Source: Bizionia argentinensis JUB59 (lineage in GTDB: Bacteria; Bacteroidota; Bacteroidia; Flavobacteriales; Flavobacteriaceae). Taken from it: DNA of 64,000 nucleotides. Below, piece by piece: positions 34,675-43,655 of the stretch. Numbering within the stretch: position 1 is the first letter of the stretch; every line of letters starts with the position of its first letter. The stretch covers positions 186,001 to 250,000 of the forward strand of contig NZ_AFXZ01000002.1 of NCBI RefSeq assembly GCF_000224335.1, given 5' to 3'. The notes below the pieces were generated by a model, which searched no databases, had not been told where the DNA came from, and was given only the letters and a program-made list of their open reading frames with translations. A program made the position numbers and the translations under genes.

Positions 34675-34710
34675 AACCAAAGTTATTCATCAGAATAAAA
34701 AACAAATATT

Positions 34711-35289
34711 ATGAAAAATACAACGTATTCTAAAGTATATCGAATTATTCATTGGGCTATAGCTATTTCATTTATGCTATTGCTAATTACGATTTTTCTG
34801 CGATTAACGTGGATGAATAAGTATAATGTGGCAGCTATTATTCAGGATTATTTGAGTACTACTGGGCAGAATTTATCTGAAAATCAACTTATTACTTTAG
34901 CTAAAAAGATAAGACAACCTATGTGGGATTGGCATATTTACATGGGCTATGTATTGGTAGGATTATTTAGTATTCGTTTTATACTCCCGGCATTTGGACA
35001 CATGAAGTTTCAAAGTCCATTTGGTAAAACGCTATCCACAAAAATGAAATTTCAGAAATGGATTTATATCATTTTTTATCTATGTGTTATTGTTTCACTT
35101 ATAACTGGATTAATTATAGTATTAGGACCAAAAGAATTTAAAAAATCAATGGAAGAAATCCACGTGCTTGGTATTTACTACTTGATAGCATTTATAGTAA
35201 TCCATTTGGCAGGTATATTAATAGCAGAATTCACAAATCAAAAAGGAATTATTTCAAGAATAATAAGTGGTTCTAAAGACAAAGATTAA
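34711..35289 (+). CDS. Cytochrome b561-type membrane protein
   Basis: A 192-aa protein with four membrane helices and the dihaem b-type pattern: His14 in YRIIHWAIA, His75 in WDWHIYMGY, and a C-terminal pair in EEIHVLGIYYLIAFIVIHLAG. Family members pass electrons between quinol and a partner dehydrogenase or hydrogenase. No partner enzyme adjoins. It lies 36 bp downstream of the DUF2141 gene. Confidence 0.82.
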   Translation: MKNTTYSKVYRIIHWAIAISFMLLLITIFLRLTWMNKYNVAAIIQDYLSTTGQNLSENQLITLAKKIRQPMWDWHIYMGYVLVGLFSIRFILPAFGHMKFQSPFGKTLSTKMKFQKWIYIIFYLCVIVSLITGLIIVLGPKEFKKSMEEIHVLGIYYLIAFIVIHLAGILIAEFTNQKGIISRIISGSKDKD

Positions 35290-35330
35290 AGGCTGGAAAG
35301 TACCAAAAAAACATATTGAAAATGTACGCA

Positions 35331-36227
35331 ATGAAAATGAAAACTTGCACCTTGTTACTGTATTTGTGTTCATCATATTTTGTTTTTTCGCAAAAAGATG
35401 TTGATACATTGCCACGTCTTGATTTGTACAAGATAGCTCTAATCAACCAAACCGATAGTTATATAACGTTCCCAACAGTTATTGGAAATATAGAACCCTT
35501 ATTGTTTGAAGCTAACGTAAGTCCCTCTTTTGTAATAAGAAAACGAAAGGATTCTAGGCTTATGGCCTTATTAACGGCCCAAATTATTATTAGAATGTAT
35601 AACGAGGACTCGTATCCTGTTAGAACACCTAGTTATATACCTCAAATTTCTGTGTTTTACCTTTTAAATAAAAGGGAAATGCTTGATTACACCGTTTTAT
35701 TTGGAAAATTGGCTCACCATTCCAACGGCCAAGATGAAAATTTTTATAATAGTGATGGCACGATAAACTTAAAAACAGGTAATTTTTCAACAAATTTTTT
35801 AGAATTAGGAATATTAAAAACAAACTACAGCCAGCGTCTGAAAGCTATAAAGACATGGAAAAGTTCTTTTGAAATGCATCCTAAATCTTGGATGGTAGAT
35901 GAGTTACAAGGCTCATATAGTGGTTTAAGGTGGCACAACGACTTTAGCTCGTTTAAATTTCCACTTAACAACTCTAATAATACTGATAGAGCTAATTTTT
36001 CTTTAAAGGTAGAAACAACAATCATGTTAGATACTTATAACAATCTTAATTTATTTGATTTTGATAGGTTTACGGCAGCTCTAACCTTTTATTACCATCC
36101 CAAGTTCCTTGAAGATATTGGGTTATTTATTCAGTTTTATCATGGTATGGATTACTACAATATTTATTTTGAACACCAAATATCTGTTATTCGATTTGGT
36201 ATCATGACAGAAATTTTAAAATTCTAA
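35331..36227 (+). CDS. Outer-membrane phospholipase A (OMPLA)-like protein
   Basis: I start it at MKMKTCTLLLYLCSSYFVFSQ (ATG 35331, about 298 aa), because the signal peptide follows directly; two other ATGs lie nearby. The core has the OMPLA motif H-x-S-N-G-Q: GKLAHHSNGQDENFYN (about 127-142), with the catalytic His and Ser. Alternating amphipathic strands after it suit a beta-barrel. OMPLA hydrolyses phospholipids at the outer leaflet when calcium binds and the protein dimerises. Distant similarity only, so the enzymatic call is tentative. Confidence 0.62.
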   Translation: MKMKTCTLLLYLCSSYFVFSQKDVDTLPRLDLYKIALINQTDSYITFPTVIGNIEPLLFEANVSPSFVIRKRKDSRLMALLTAQIIIRMYNEDSYPVRTPSYIPQISVFYLLNKREMLDYTVLFGKLAHHSNGQDENFYNSDGTINLKTGNFSTNFLELGILKTNYSQRLKAIKTWKSSFEMHPKSWMVDELQGSYSGLRWHNDFSSFKFPLNNSNNTDRANFSLKVETTIMLDTYNNLNLFDFDRFTAALTFYYHPKFLEDIGLFIQFYHGMDYYNIYFEHQISVIRFGIMTEILKF

Positions 36228-36232
36228 AAAAT

Positions 36233-37081
36233 ATGACTATGAACAATCAACAGTTATTTATTAAAAAAAGTAATGATGAAGTTGAGCTATTTTCATTTGA
36301 AAAATTAACAAATTCTCTTCGTAATTCTGGTGCAAATGAAAACGATATTGCTACTATCATTACTAAATTAAAATTGGAGGTTTATGATGGTATTTCATCT
36401 AATGAAATTTATAAAAAAGCTTATGCCCTACTTAAAAAGCATAATCGCATTGCAGCATCAAGATACAGTTTAAAGCGCGCTATTTTTGATTTGGGTCCTA
36501 CAGGTTATCCATTTGAGAGATTGGTTGGCGCTCTATTAAATGAAAAAGGATTTAAAACAAAAGTAAGTGTTATTTTAAATGGTGAATGCGTAACGCATGA
36601 AATTGATGTCTTGGCAGAAAAAGATAAAAATGTATATGCTATTGAATGTAAATTTCATTCAGATAAGAGAGCTGCAAGTAACGTTAAAATACCTTTATAT
36701 ATTAATTCGAGATTTTTAGATATTCAAAAAGAATGGAACTCAAATTCAAAAAATAAAACACATTTAAAACAAGGTTGGTTAGTAACTAACACTAGATTTA
36801 CGGAAGATGCACTAAATTATGGTAAATGTGTTGGCTTAACTTTATTAAGTTGGGATTACCCCAAAAATAATGGGTTAAAAGCAAATATTGATACCTTGGC
36901 TTTGTATCCTGTGACCACATTAACAACTTTAAATAAAAAAGAAAAGCATCAGCTTATAGATAAAAACGTTATTTTGGTTAAAGAACTTATAAATGCAAAA
37001 GAAAAAATGAAAAATATTGGAATTTCAGAAGTTAGGATACAGCGTATTTTAGATGAAGTGAAACAATTATGTGAAAATTAA
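36233..37081 (+). CDS. ATP-cone domain fused to Mrr-like restriction endonuclease domain
   Basis: Residues about 4-92 are an ATP-cone (LFIKKSNDEVELFSFEKLTNSLRNSGA...IFDLGPTGYPFE), the nucleotide-sensing module of ribonucleotide reductases and NrdR. Residues about 93-190 form a PD-(D/E)XK core with FERLVGALLNEKGF, EIDVLAEKDKNVYAIECKFH (Asp and E-x-K residues at about 123 and 136-138). It would be a nuclease regulated by nucleotide binding. It lies 5 bp after the OMPLA-like gene, at the end of a possible operon. Function as defence or DNA repair is not settled. Confidence 0.8.
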   Translation: MTMNNQQLFIKKSNDEVELFSFEKLTNSLRNSGANENDIATIITKLKLEVYDGISSNEIYKKAYALLKKHNRIAASRYSLKRAIFDLGPTGYPFERLVGALLNEKGFKTKVSVILNGECVTHEIDVLAEKDKNVYAIECKFHSDKRAASNVKIPLYINSRFLDIQKEWNSNSKNKTHLKQGWLVTNTRFTEDALNYGKCVGLTLLSWDYPKNNGLKANIDTLALYPVTTLTTLNKKEKHQLIDKNVILVKELINAKEKMKNIGISEVRIQRILDEVKQLCEN

Positions 37082-37321
37082 AGTTCTAACAAAAATTACT
37101 TTTGTTTTAGATTAAATCAATAAAAATTAGAGAGACACGATTACGCAGATTTATAAATAACTATCAAAATGCTTTAAAAACCATCATAATCTATTAAATT
37201 AGAAAAAATTATTGATCTCGTATTAAGTGTTTAAAAATGATTTAGAATAATATTAAGGAATAGGAGGCTATTTTGCAAAATAACTACAGCGGTAATCAAC
37301 TCATATTATTTAGACTATAAA
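37082..37321. other. Gap between convergent genes with a short palindrome
   Basis: 240 bp without a gene. It contains TATTTTGCAAAATA (37269-37282), a perfect 14-bp palindrome that could be an operator or a weak structure. No clear terminator is seen. Confidence 0.35.
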
Positions 37322-38323
37322 TTAATTTCCTTTCACGCGTACCCAAAGATCTGACATAAGTTTTTTGGCATCGCGACTACCTTTGGGACTTTCTATAAAG
37401 TAAATTTCCTTTGTATTCGGTTTTTCTTGAATTTCATACTTAAAAACAAAATTTTCTGAATTTGGTTCCGTATTCAACAAACCAAAGCGTAAATCATTAA
37501 AATAAATTTGGTCATCTTTTTCTGTTATAGTAAACCATCCCTGTGATATATAAATCATACGCTGCATTTTATCCAGACTACGATATTTATCAATTACATC
37601 ATGATTTTTTTGGTACGTTTCAAAAGTAATTGGTTGTGTATCAAAAAAGGAATAGCTTCCTAATAGAAAAGCATCATCGGTTTCTACGTTTGCATTCCAT
37701 AAAATAGTATTTAATGGCGATGGTCGTGTATCTAATTTATTATATGAAATATTCTGACTTTCCAGCGCTTTTTCAAATTGATTAAACGCTAACCATTTTA
37801 AAAGAATGGTGCAGGCTAAATAACTCGTACTTAAAATTAATCCCATGCGGTTGTACAATTGTCGCTTTTTAGACGTTCGTTTTTGAAACATAGCCAATAA
37901 CAAAAACACAAGAAATGGTACGGTATAAAGCGGATCTATAACAAATATGGTTTTAAAGGCTAATCGTAAGTCCAAAGGCCAAAATAACTGTGTCCCCCAA
38001 GTAGTATGAGCATCAAGAATTGGATGCGTTACAAATGCCCAAAAAAATAGCCAAGCCCAACCTTTAAATTCTTTATAGGTTTCATAGCGTGAAACAAGCC
38101 ATCCAAAAACAAAGGCAAAAATAACCGAAAACACGATAGAATGTGTAAAACCTCTATGAATTTCTAAAGCCGTAACCGTATCTGTAAAAAAGGAAGCAAA
38201 AATATCTAAATCTGGAATAGTTCCAGCTATAGCGCCATATAACATAGCTTTATTACCAACTTTTTTCCCTAAAACTGCTTCCCCAACGGCAGCACCTAAA
38301 ACTATTTGTGTTAAAGAATCCAT
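37322..38323 (-). CDS. YdjM-like membrane metal-dependent hydrolase family protein
   Basis: A 333-aa protein. The N-terminal half (about 1-175) has the DUF457/YdjM pattern MDSLTQIVLGAAVGEAVLGKKVGNKAMLYGAIAGTIPDLDIF, HRGFTHSIVF (about 55-64) and FVTHPILDAHTTWGTQLFWP (about 98-117), with membrane helices between. The C-terminal half (about 190-333) is a soluble domain. The family is annotated as metal-dependent hydrolases on the histidines; substrates are unknown. Confidence 0.8.
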   Translation of the reverse strand: MDSLTQIVLGAAVGEAVLGKKVGNKAMLYGAIAGTIPDLDIFASFFTDTVTALEIHRGFTHSIVFSVIFAFVFGWLVSRYETYKEFKGWAWLFFWAFVTHPILDAHTTWGTQLFWPLDLRLAFKTIFVIDPLYTVPFLVFLLLAMFQKRTSKKRQLYNRMGLILSTSYLACTILLKWLAFNQFEKALESQNISYNKLDTRPSPLNTILWNANVETDDAFLLGSYSFFDTQPITFETYQKNHDVIDKYRSLDKMQRMIYISQGWFTITEKDDQIYFNDLRFGLLNTEPNSENFVFKYEIQEKPNTKEIYFIESPKGSRDAKKLMSDLWVRVKGN

Positions 38324-38360
38324 GTACTGCTAAATATAAATTTTATTAAAATTATGGGTA

Positions 38361-39566
38361 TTAAAATGAAATATCCCATTGAAGTCGAAAGCGCCATTCA
38401 TTTTGACCTGAATTATCCATATAATCATAAGAAAAACGGGTGAATTCCATAGTTAACTTATTTCGGTGTTCCGGAAAAAACCAATTAAAAGCTAAACCAT
38501 ACTCTTTTTGTAGATTATTTTTAATATTCACATCGGGATTGTAATTGGCAAAAACACCTGCTACCTCTAAAGGTTTTGGTACGAAATCTATAATATTAGA
38601 TAAAAAGTAACCAGCCTGCAAATAAAAACCTGTCATAGTGGTTGCGCTATTACTAACATAATCGTTAATTTCTTTAAAATGCGCTTCCTGCTGCCAAGAG
38701 AATCCACGATATTTAAAAGCAGTTTCAAAAAGAGCTTGATTTGTACGAAATTGGCTTGATTCTGTGTTGTCGAATCCTTCTAATTGACCGCCACCTGAAG
38801 ATGAAAATCTTGTATAAGAACCTCTATTAGTCGATGCGGCAAAAGCCAGTAAACCTGTAGGTTTTTCATGAAAATCTATATCTGATCCGCTCATTTTTAA
38901 TTCGCGTCCAAACATATTCCATTGCAAACGACCAATATACATTAAATGATTATCGTCATTTGTGCTTGCGCCCAGTCCTGTACCAGTGAGTACAGCCATA
39001 TGGTAAGTTAAATCAGCCAAAGTTTCAGGAAATACTCTTCCGTAGAATTCAATTCCTTGTTGCATATCCAAGGTAAACGGTCTATTAATAATGGAACGAT
39101 CCATCATTTGCTGCTTTCCAGAAGAAATATAACGTTCGCGACCAAAATGTGTTTTAAACTGACCGATTTGAATCTTAAAAAATTCCCATCGTTCAATCAT
39201 AACACGGAAATCCAATAATCTACCTTTTGCTAAATCGTATTGTACATTATACTTTAGCCAAGTTTGGTAAGCATTTCCACCAATTTTTAAACGCGCTCTA
39301 TTAATATTAAAACCGGTTTTATTATCGGTACTAAAATCGTCAAACGTAATCGGATTCTGGTTGTTGGGTGTAGAAAATCGAAATTGAAAACGCGATTCTA
39401 TATGAAAAACATATTTTCTATCCGGTGTACTAAATTCAAAGCCTTTTTTGGTGTAATCAGCTTGTATTTTTTTCGAAGATATGGTGTCGGTTTGTGCTAT
39501 TAATGAATTAACAGCAAAAACCTGAAACACAATAATCAAAAAAGAAGAAATCGCTTTAAATGGCAT
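38361..39566 (-). CDS. Phosphate-selective porin (OprO/OprP)-like outer membrane protein
   Basis: A 401-aa protein with a signal peptide (MPFKAISSFLIIVFQVFAVNSLIAQ). The mature part has the Porin_O_P features: FHIESRFQFRFS, INRARLKIGGNAYQTWLKYNVQYDLAKG (about 75-105) and GQFKTHFGRERY (about 117-128), with alternating barrel strands to a terminal aromatic (WRFRLQWDISF). A -7 motif lies at 39599-39606. Selectivity cannot be told from sequence. Confidence 0.85.
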   Translation of the reverse strand: MPFKAISSFLIIVFQVFAVNSLIAQTDTISSKKIQADYTKKGFEFSTPDRKYVFHIESRFQFRFSTPNNQNPITFDDFSTDNKTGFNINRARLKIGGNAYQTWLKYNVQYDLAKGRLLDFRVMIERWEFFKIQIGQFKTHFGRERYISSGKQQMMDRSIINRPFTLDMQQGIEFYGRVFPETLADLTYHMAVLTGTGLGASTNDDNHLMYIGRLQWNMFGRELKMSGSDIDFHEKPTGLLAFAASTNRGSYTRFSSSGGGQLEGFDNTESSQFRTNQALFETAFKYRGFSWQQEAHFKEINDYVSNSATTMTGFYLQAGYFLSNIIDFVPKPLEVAGVFANYNPDVNIKNNLQKEYGLAFNWFFPEHRNKLTMEFTRFSYDYMDNSGQNEWRFRLQWDISF

Positions 39567-39598
39567 AACTTGTTTTGGAAAATAATTAAGAATAGATT

Positions 39599-39606
39599 CA
39601 AAAATA
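39599..39606 (-). promoter_or_regulatory. -7 motif TATTTTTG for the porin gene
   Basis: Minus-strand TATTTTTG fits TAnnTTTG, 32 bp before the porin ATG. Confidence 0.5.
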
Positions 39607-39637
39607 AGTTAAACCATCAAAAGAGAAAAATATCTGA

Positions 39638-40096
39638 TTAAATAACTGTTACTTTTACAGCATTTAAGCCTTTCATTCCTTTTTCTAGTTCAAAAGACAC
39701 GGTGTCGTTTTCCGCGATCTCGTCAATTAATCCACTAACGTGACAGAAATGTTTTTCTTGAGTTTCTGAATCGATTATAAATCCAAAACCTTTGGAGTTA
39801 TCGTAGAAAGAAACTTTACCTTTTCTTACTGGATCGAATTCTTCAATCTCGCTATCATCACGTTTCGGAATACTTACTTCAATGCTTTCTGCATCTACTT
39901 TAACACGCATAGAAGGATCTGGAGGCGTATCTGTTAAGTTTCCATTAAAATCGACATAAGCAAATTGGATACCATCACTTCCACCTTCTTCTTTATCCAT
40001 TTTTCTGGCTTCCATTTTCTTACGCTTTTCTTCACGTTTTTTTAGGCGTTTTTTTTCCTTTTCACTTTTATTAAATGTCTGTTGCGATTTTGCCAT
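39638..40096 (-). CDS. Cold-shock domain protein with basic N-terminal extension
   Basis: A 152-aa protein. The N-terminal third is highly charged (KSEKEKKRLKKREEKRKKMEARKMDKEEGG), the middle is a linker, and residues about 90-151 form a cold-shock domain (GKVSFYDNSKGFGFIIDSETQEKHFCHVSGL, with RNP1 KGFGFI). The usual RNP2 VFVH is changed to HFCHV. Such proteins bind RNA or single-stranded DNA. A promoter at 40221 implies a long leader, about 118 nt, as in cold-shock mRNAs. Confidence 0.87.
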   Translation of the reverse strand: MAKSQQTFNKSEKEKKRLKKREEKRKKMEARKMDKEEGGSDGIQFAYVDFNGNLTDTPPDPSMRVKVDAESIEVSIPKRDDSEIEEFDPVRKGKVSFYDNSKGFGFIIDSETQEKHFCHVSGLIDEIAENDTVSFELEKGMKGLNAVKVTVI

Positions 40097-40220
40097 TTTT
40101 TATTTTGTAGTAATTTTTAAGAGTTAAATTGAAGAAATAAAATAATATTTACATGTATTTAAAGAACAATGATCGTATTACTAGCCTAAAATCTATTTTT
40201 AGGTTATACTCCAATGGGTG

Positions 40221-40228
40221 CAAAGATA
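40221..40228 (-). promoter_or_regulatory. -7 motif TATCTTTG for the cold-shock gene
   Basis: Minus-strand TATCTTTG (TAnnTTTG) lies 124 bp before the cold-shock ATG, so the 5' leader would be about 118 nt. Confidence 0.5.
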
Positions 40229-40251
40229 AGGTTTTATTTCCTTTTTAAAAA

Positions 40252-41370
40252 CTACACATGAAATTCTGTGAATTGTATGCCTAAAGCTTTCTCTATATCT
40301 TGAATTCTTTGACGTTCGTTATCTAAAATTAATGCAATAGAACGACCTGCTTTACCAGCTCTGGCTGTTCTTCCACTACGATGTGTATAGTACTCCATAT
40401 GCTCTGGCAACTGATGATGAATAACAAATGCTAATCCACTAACATCAATTCCACGCGCAGAAACATCGGTAGAAACTAATATTTGCACCGATTCATTTTT
40501 AAAAGCACGCATAACCTTATCACGCTCCTTTTGTTGCATATCACCTTCTAAAGCACCAACTGAAAAACCTTCATTCAATAAAGCTTCTGCTAAATTTTTG
40601 GTACCAGCTTTGGTTCTACAAAAAATAATACCACGTTGTTTTTTAAAGCCTTCCAGTAATTTCTCTAATACGGAAACTTTATTTTTTATAGCTGTCGTAA
40701 TATATTGATGAGTAATGTTGGCATTAACTAATGCATTTTTATTTACTTCAATATGAACAGCTTTAGGTGACATATATGTTTTTACGATTTTCTGAATTTC
40801 CTCTGGCATAGTCGCCGAAAATAACCACGTAAATCGTTTACCAGATGTATATTTTAAAATGCGATTTAAATCTTGTTTAAAACCCATGCTTAACATTTCA
40901 TCAGCTTCATCGAGCACTAAAGTATTTATGTTTTTTATATCAATATCACCGCGTTCAATCAAATCTAACAAGCGTCCAGGCGTTGCAACAACAATATGTG
41001 TTGTACGTTGCAAAGCTTTAATTTGTTTATCTATTTTTTCGCCTCCATATACACCTTCTGCAAATATTTTAGCATCGCAATACTTGGTGAATCTAAAAAG
41101 CTGCTTCTGTATTTGCTGCACTAACTCACGCGTAGGCGCCAAAATTAGGGCTTGAATTTCAGGTTTGGATGGATCTATATGATGTAAAATAGGTAAGCCG
41201 TAAGCCGCAGTTTTACCTGTTCCTGTTTGTGCTAAACCAATTAAATCGGTTTCAGTTTTCAGTAAAATAGGTAGCGTTTGCGCCTGAATTTCAGTAGGAT
41301 TTACAATGTTGAGTTCTTTTAAGGCTTTAATATATTCTTTACGTAGGCCTAAATCGGAAAATGATTTCAT
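40252..41370 (-). CDS. DEAD-box RNA helicase (RhlE-like)
   Basis: A 372-aa helicase consisting of the two RecA-like domains with almost no tail. Q-motif NPTEIQAQTLPILL, motif I AQTGTGKT, PTRELVQQI, motif II DEADEMLSMGF, SAT, motif V STDVSARGID, motif VI HRSGRTARAG. It probably helps RNA unfolding or ribosome assembly in the cold. It diverges from rlmF, with promoters for both in the gap. The cold-shock gene follows on the same strand. Confidence 0.92.
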   Translation of the reverse strand: MKSFSDLGLRKEYIKALKELNIVNPTEIQAQTLPILLKTETDLIGLAQTGTGKTAAYGLPILHHIDPSKPEIQALILAPTRELVQQIQKQLFRFTKYCDAKIFAEGVYGGEKIDKQIKALQRTTHIVVATPGRLLDLIERGDIDIKNINTLVLDEADEMLSMGFKQDLNRILKYTSGKRFTWLFSATMPEEIQKIVKTYMSPKAVHIEVNKNALVNANITHQYITTAIKNKVSVLEKLLEGFKKQRGIIFCRTKAGTKNLAEALLNEGFSVGALEGDMQQKERDKVMRAFKNESVQILVSTDVSARGIDVSGLAFVIHHQLPEHMEYYTHRSGRTARAGKAGRSIALILDNERQRIQDIEKALGIQFTEFHV

Positions 41371-41389
41371 AACAATTATTATTGAGCGG

Positions 41390-41397
41390 CAAAGGTA
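41390..41397 (-). promoter_or_regulatory. -7 motif TACCTTTG for the helicase gene
   Basis: Minus-strand TACCTTTG fits TAnnTTTG, 19 bp before the helicase ATG. Confidence 0.6.
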
Positions 41398-41458
41398 GAT
41401 TTATTTTAGGCATATTTATATAATATGTAGGCTAAAGTGGTAAGTGGTTCATTAAGTT

Positions 41459-41466
41459 TATATTTG
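41459..41466 (+). promoter_or_regulatory. -7 motif TATATTTG for rlmF
   Basis: TATATTTG lies 27 bp before ATG 41494, inside a longer open frame that starts at 41437, which argues for the later start. Confidence 0.55.
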
Positions 41467-41493
41467 TTCTTGAAGAATTTTAAGCAAAAATGC

Positions 41494-42348
41494 ATGCATC
41501 CCAATAATATCCATAACAAATCCTATAATTTTGATAGATTAATTATTTCGAATCCAGATTTAAAGACTTTTGTTTTTAGGAATGAATACGGTACAAAAAC
41601 GATAGATTTTGCGCAGGCTGAAGCTGTATTTCAATTAAATAAAGCGCTTTTACTATCAGATTATGGTTTAGCCCATTACCAATTGCCAGTTGGTTATTTA
41701 TGTCCTCCAATTCCAGGACGTGCCGACTACATTCATCACATTCATGATTTAATAGATTCAGACCCTACTCCCATTAAAGGCTTGGATATTGGTGTTGGCG
41801 CCAATGCCATTTACCCCATTTTAGGAGCGCAAATTTACCAGTGGTATATGGTTGGTACCGATATAAACGCGGAATCTGTTGAAATTGCAAAGAATACAAT
41901 TGAATTAAATCCGCAACTAAAAGATTTTATTGATATTAGGTTTCAAGAGAATCCAGCTCATATATTTGAAGGTATTATTAAAGAAGATGAACACTATCAT
42001 TTTACAATATGTAATCCACCTTTTCATGCTTCGGAAAAAGATGCATTAAAAGGTACGCAGCGCAAATTGAAGAATTTGAATTTAGAACCAAAATCGACTT
42101 TAAATTTCGGTGGCCAAGCTCACGAATTATGGTGCAATGGCGGGGAAGCTTTATTTATTAAACGGATGATTAAGGAAAGTAAAAAGTTTGAAAATCAAGT
42201 AAATTGGTTTACTACACTAGTTTCTAAAGCAGAAAATCTGCCCAAACTTACCAAACAATTAAATAAGCTTAAAGCTACACATCGTATTATTGATATGGGA
42301 CAAGGTCAGAAAATTTCACGGATTTTAGCCTGGCATTTTCATGATTAA
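41494..42348 (+). CDS. rlmF: 23S rRNA (adenine-1618-N6)-methyltransferase
   Basis: Starts MHPNNIHNKSYNFDRLI (about 284 aa). The family landmarks are FAQAEAVFQLNKALLLSDYGLAHY-like N-terminus, GYLCPPIPGRADYIHHIHDL, motif I GLDIGVGANAIYPILG (about 92-107) and the catalytic NPPFHASEKDAL (about 174-185). RlmF methylates A1618 of 23S rRNA. The 3' end overlaps the convergent methyltransferase gene by 4 nt. Confidence 0.92.
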   Translation: MHPNNIHNKSYNFDRLIISNPDLKTFVFRNEYGTKTIDFAQAEAVFQLNKALLLSDYGLAHYQLPVGYLCPPIPGRADYIHHIHDLIDSDPTPIKGLDIGVGANAIYPILGAQIYQWYMVGTDINAESVEIAKNTIELNPQLKDFIDIRFQENPAHIFEGIIKEDEHYHFTICNPPFHASEKDALKGTQRKLKNLNLEPKSTLNFGGQAHELWCNGGEALFIKRMIKESKKFENQVNWFTTLVSKAENLPKLTKQLNKLKATHRIIDMGQGQKISRILAWHFHD

Positions 42349-43565
42349 TCCAACTGATAATAACCACACTTTAAATAAGCACCTTCAGGAAAACTTATGG
42401 GATGATCCGAATCATGTTGTGTTTTTAAAACCAATTTAAATTTTCTTTTGGATTGCGATAAGGTAGCTTTGTTGATATCGAAGAATGTATCCGCAACAAT
42501 TCTAGACGAACAGGAAGCCAAGATTAACATGCCATTTCTTGCTGTTAGCCTCTCTCCTAGTTGTGCTAATTGCGCGTATTTCTTTTTAGCTAAACTTATT
42601 TCCGATTGTTGCTTGGCAAAACTCGGTGGATCAATCACGACGACATCAAAAGTTTCACCGGATTGGATGAGTTGTTCCATTTCAGTAAAAGCATCGCCAG
42701 CAATAATGTTATGTTTACCTGAATAGGTATTCAGTTTGCCATTTTCCAAAGCAATTTCTAACGCTTGTTTACTAATGTCTAAACTCGTTACTTCTTTCGC
42801 TTGATTTGCCAATGCATGAACTGAAAAACCACCTGCATAGGAAAACACATCTAAAACAGTTTTATCTTGGCTTAATTCTCCTACGCGCTTTCTATTATGT
42901 CTGTGATCTAGAAAGTAACCTGTTTTATGACCTTTAATTACATTAGCCGAAAAATTTACGCCATGTTCAACAAATTTTACGACTTCATTATCTAAAGTAC
43001 CATAAATTACGGAACCATCTGTTAAACCGAAATCGGGTTGTTGTAAGTTTCGACTTAACCGCATAACAACTGTTTTTACTTTAGAAACAGTAATAAGCAT
43101 TTCAATGATATTATGGAGGTATGGTAACCAAATTTCCGAATATAATTTGATAACTAAAACATGGTCATAGACATCAGCTATTAACCCTGGAAAGCCATCG
43201 TTTTCACCAAATATTAAACGATAACCCGTAGTTTTTGTTTTTAATAAAGATTCTCTCTTTTTAAAAGCTTCCTCAATTTTAGATTTAAAAAAATCGGTAT
43301 TTATATTTTTAGGTTCACCGTGATGTAACATTTTAATACGAATAGGTGATGAGGCATCAAACAAACCAACACCAATAAAAGCATTATCACGTTTATTAAA
43401 AATAACTACAACATCGCCCGTGTGTCCTTCTTTATTTATTTTCTCTATACTGTTTTCAAAAATCCAAGGATGCCCTTGTAAAACAGATCGTTCGCCATTA
43501 GAATTAAGTTTAACAGCTAAACGTTTTGGGGTTTTATGAAACTCGGGAATATTTAAATGAGACAT
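42345..43565 (-). CDS. Class I SAM-dependent rRNA methyltransferase (RlmI/PUA-type)
   Basis: A 406-aa protein. N-terminal PUA domain (RSVLQGHPWIFENSIEKI, about 27-44), EEHD-like middle (GYRLIFGENDGFPGLIADVYDHVLVIKL), and a Rossmann methyltransferase domain: motif I DVFSYAGGFSVHAL (about 239-252), GDAFTEME and the catalytic-loop VVIDPPSFAKQ (about 317). The closest characterised relative is RlmI, which makes m5C1962 in 23S rRNA. In that family the catalytic cysteine lies in ASCS, here LASCSSRI. Confidence 0.88.
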   Translation of the reverse strand: MSHLNIPEFHKTPKRLAVKLNSNGERSVLQGHPWIFENSIEKINKEGHTGDVVVIFNKRDNAFIGVGLFDASSPIRIKMLHHGEPKNINTDFFKSKIEEAFKKRESLLKTKTTGYRLIFGENDGFPGLIADVYDHVLVIKLYSEIWLPYLHNIIEMLITVSKVKTVVMRLSRNLQQPDFGLTDGSVIYGTLDNEVVKFVEHGVNFSANVIKGHKTGYFLDHRHNRKRVGELSQDKTVLDVFSYAGGFSVHALANQAKEVTSLDISKQALEIALENGKLNTYSGKHNIIAGDAFTEMEQLIQSGETFDVVVIDPPSFAKQQSEISLAKKKYAQLAQLGERLTARNGMLILASCSSRIVADTFFDINKATLSQSKRKFKLVLKTQHDSDHPISFPEGAYLKCGYYQLD

Positions 43566-43582
43566 GTTACTTTCAGTTTGTG

Positions 43583-43590
43583 CAAAAATA
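43583..43590 (-). promoter_or_regulatory. -7 motif TATTTTTG for the rRNA methyltransferase gene
   Basis: Minus-strand TATTTTTG followed by GCAC fits the Bacteroidetes motif, 17 bp before the ATG. Confidence 0.6.
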
Positions 43591-43655
43591 GAAAATGCAC
43601 AGCAGCAAACGAGCTACTATGCATTTAAAATTTAATTGATTTTTTACTTTTAGGT

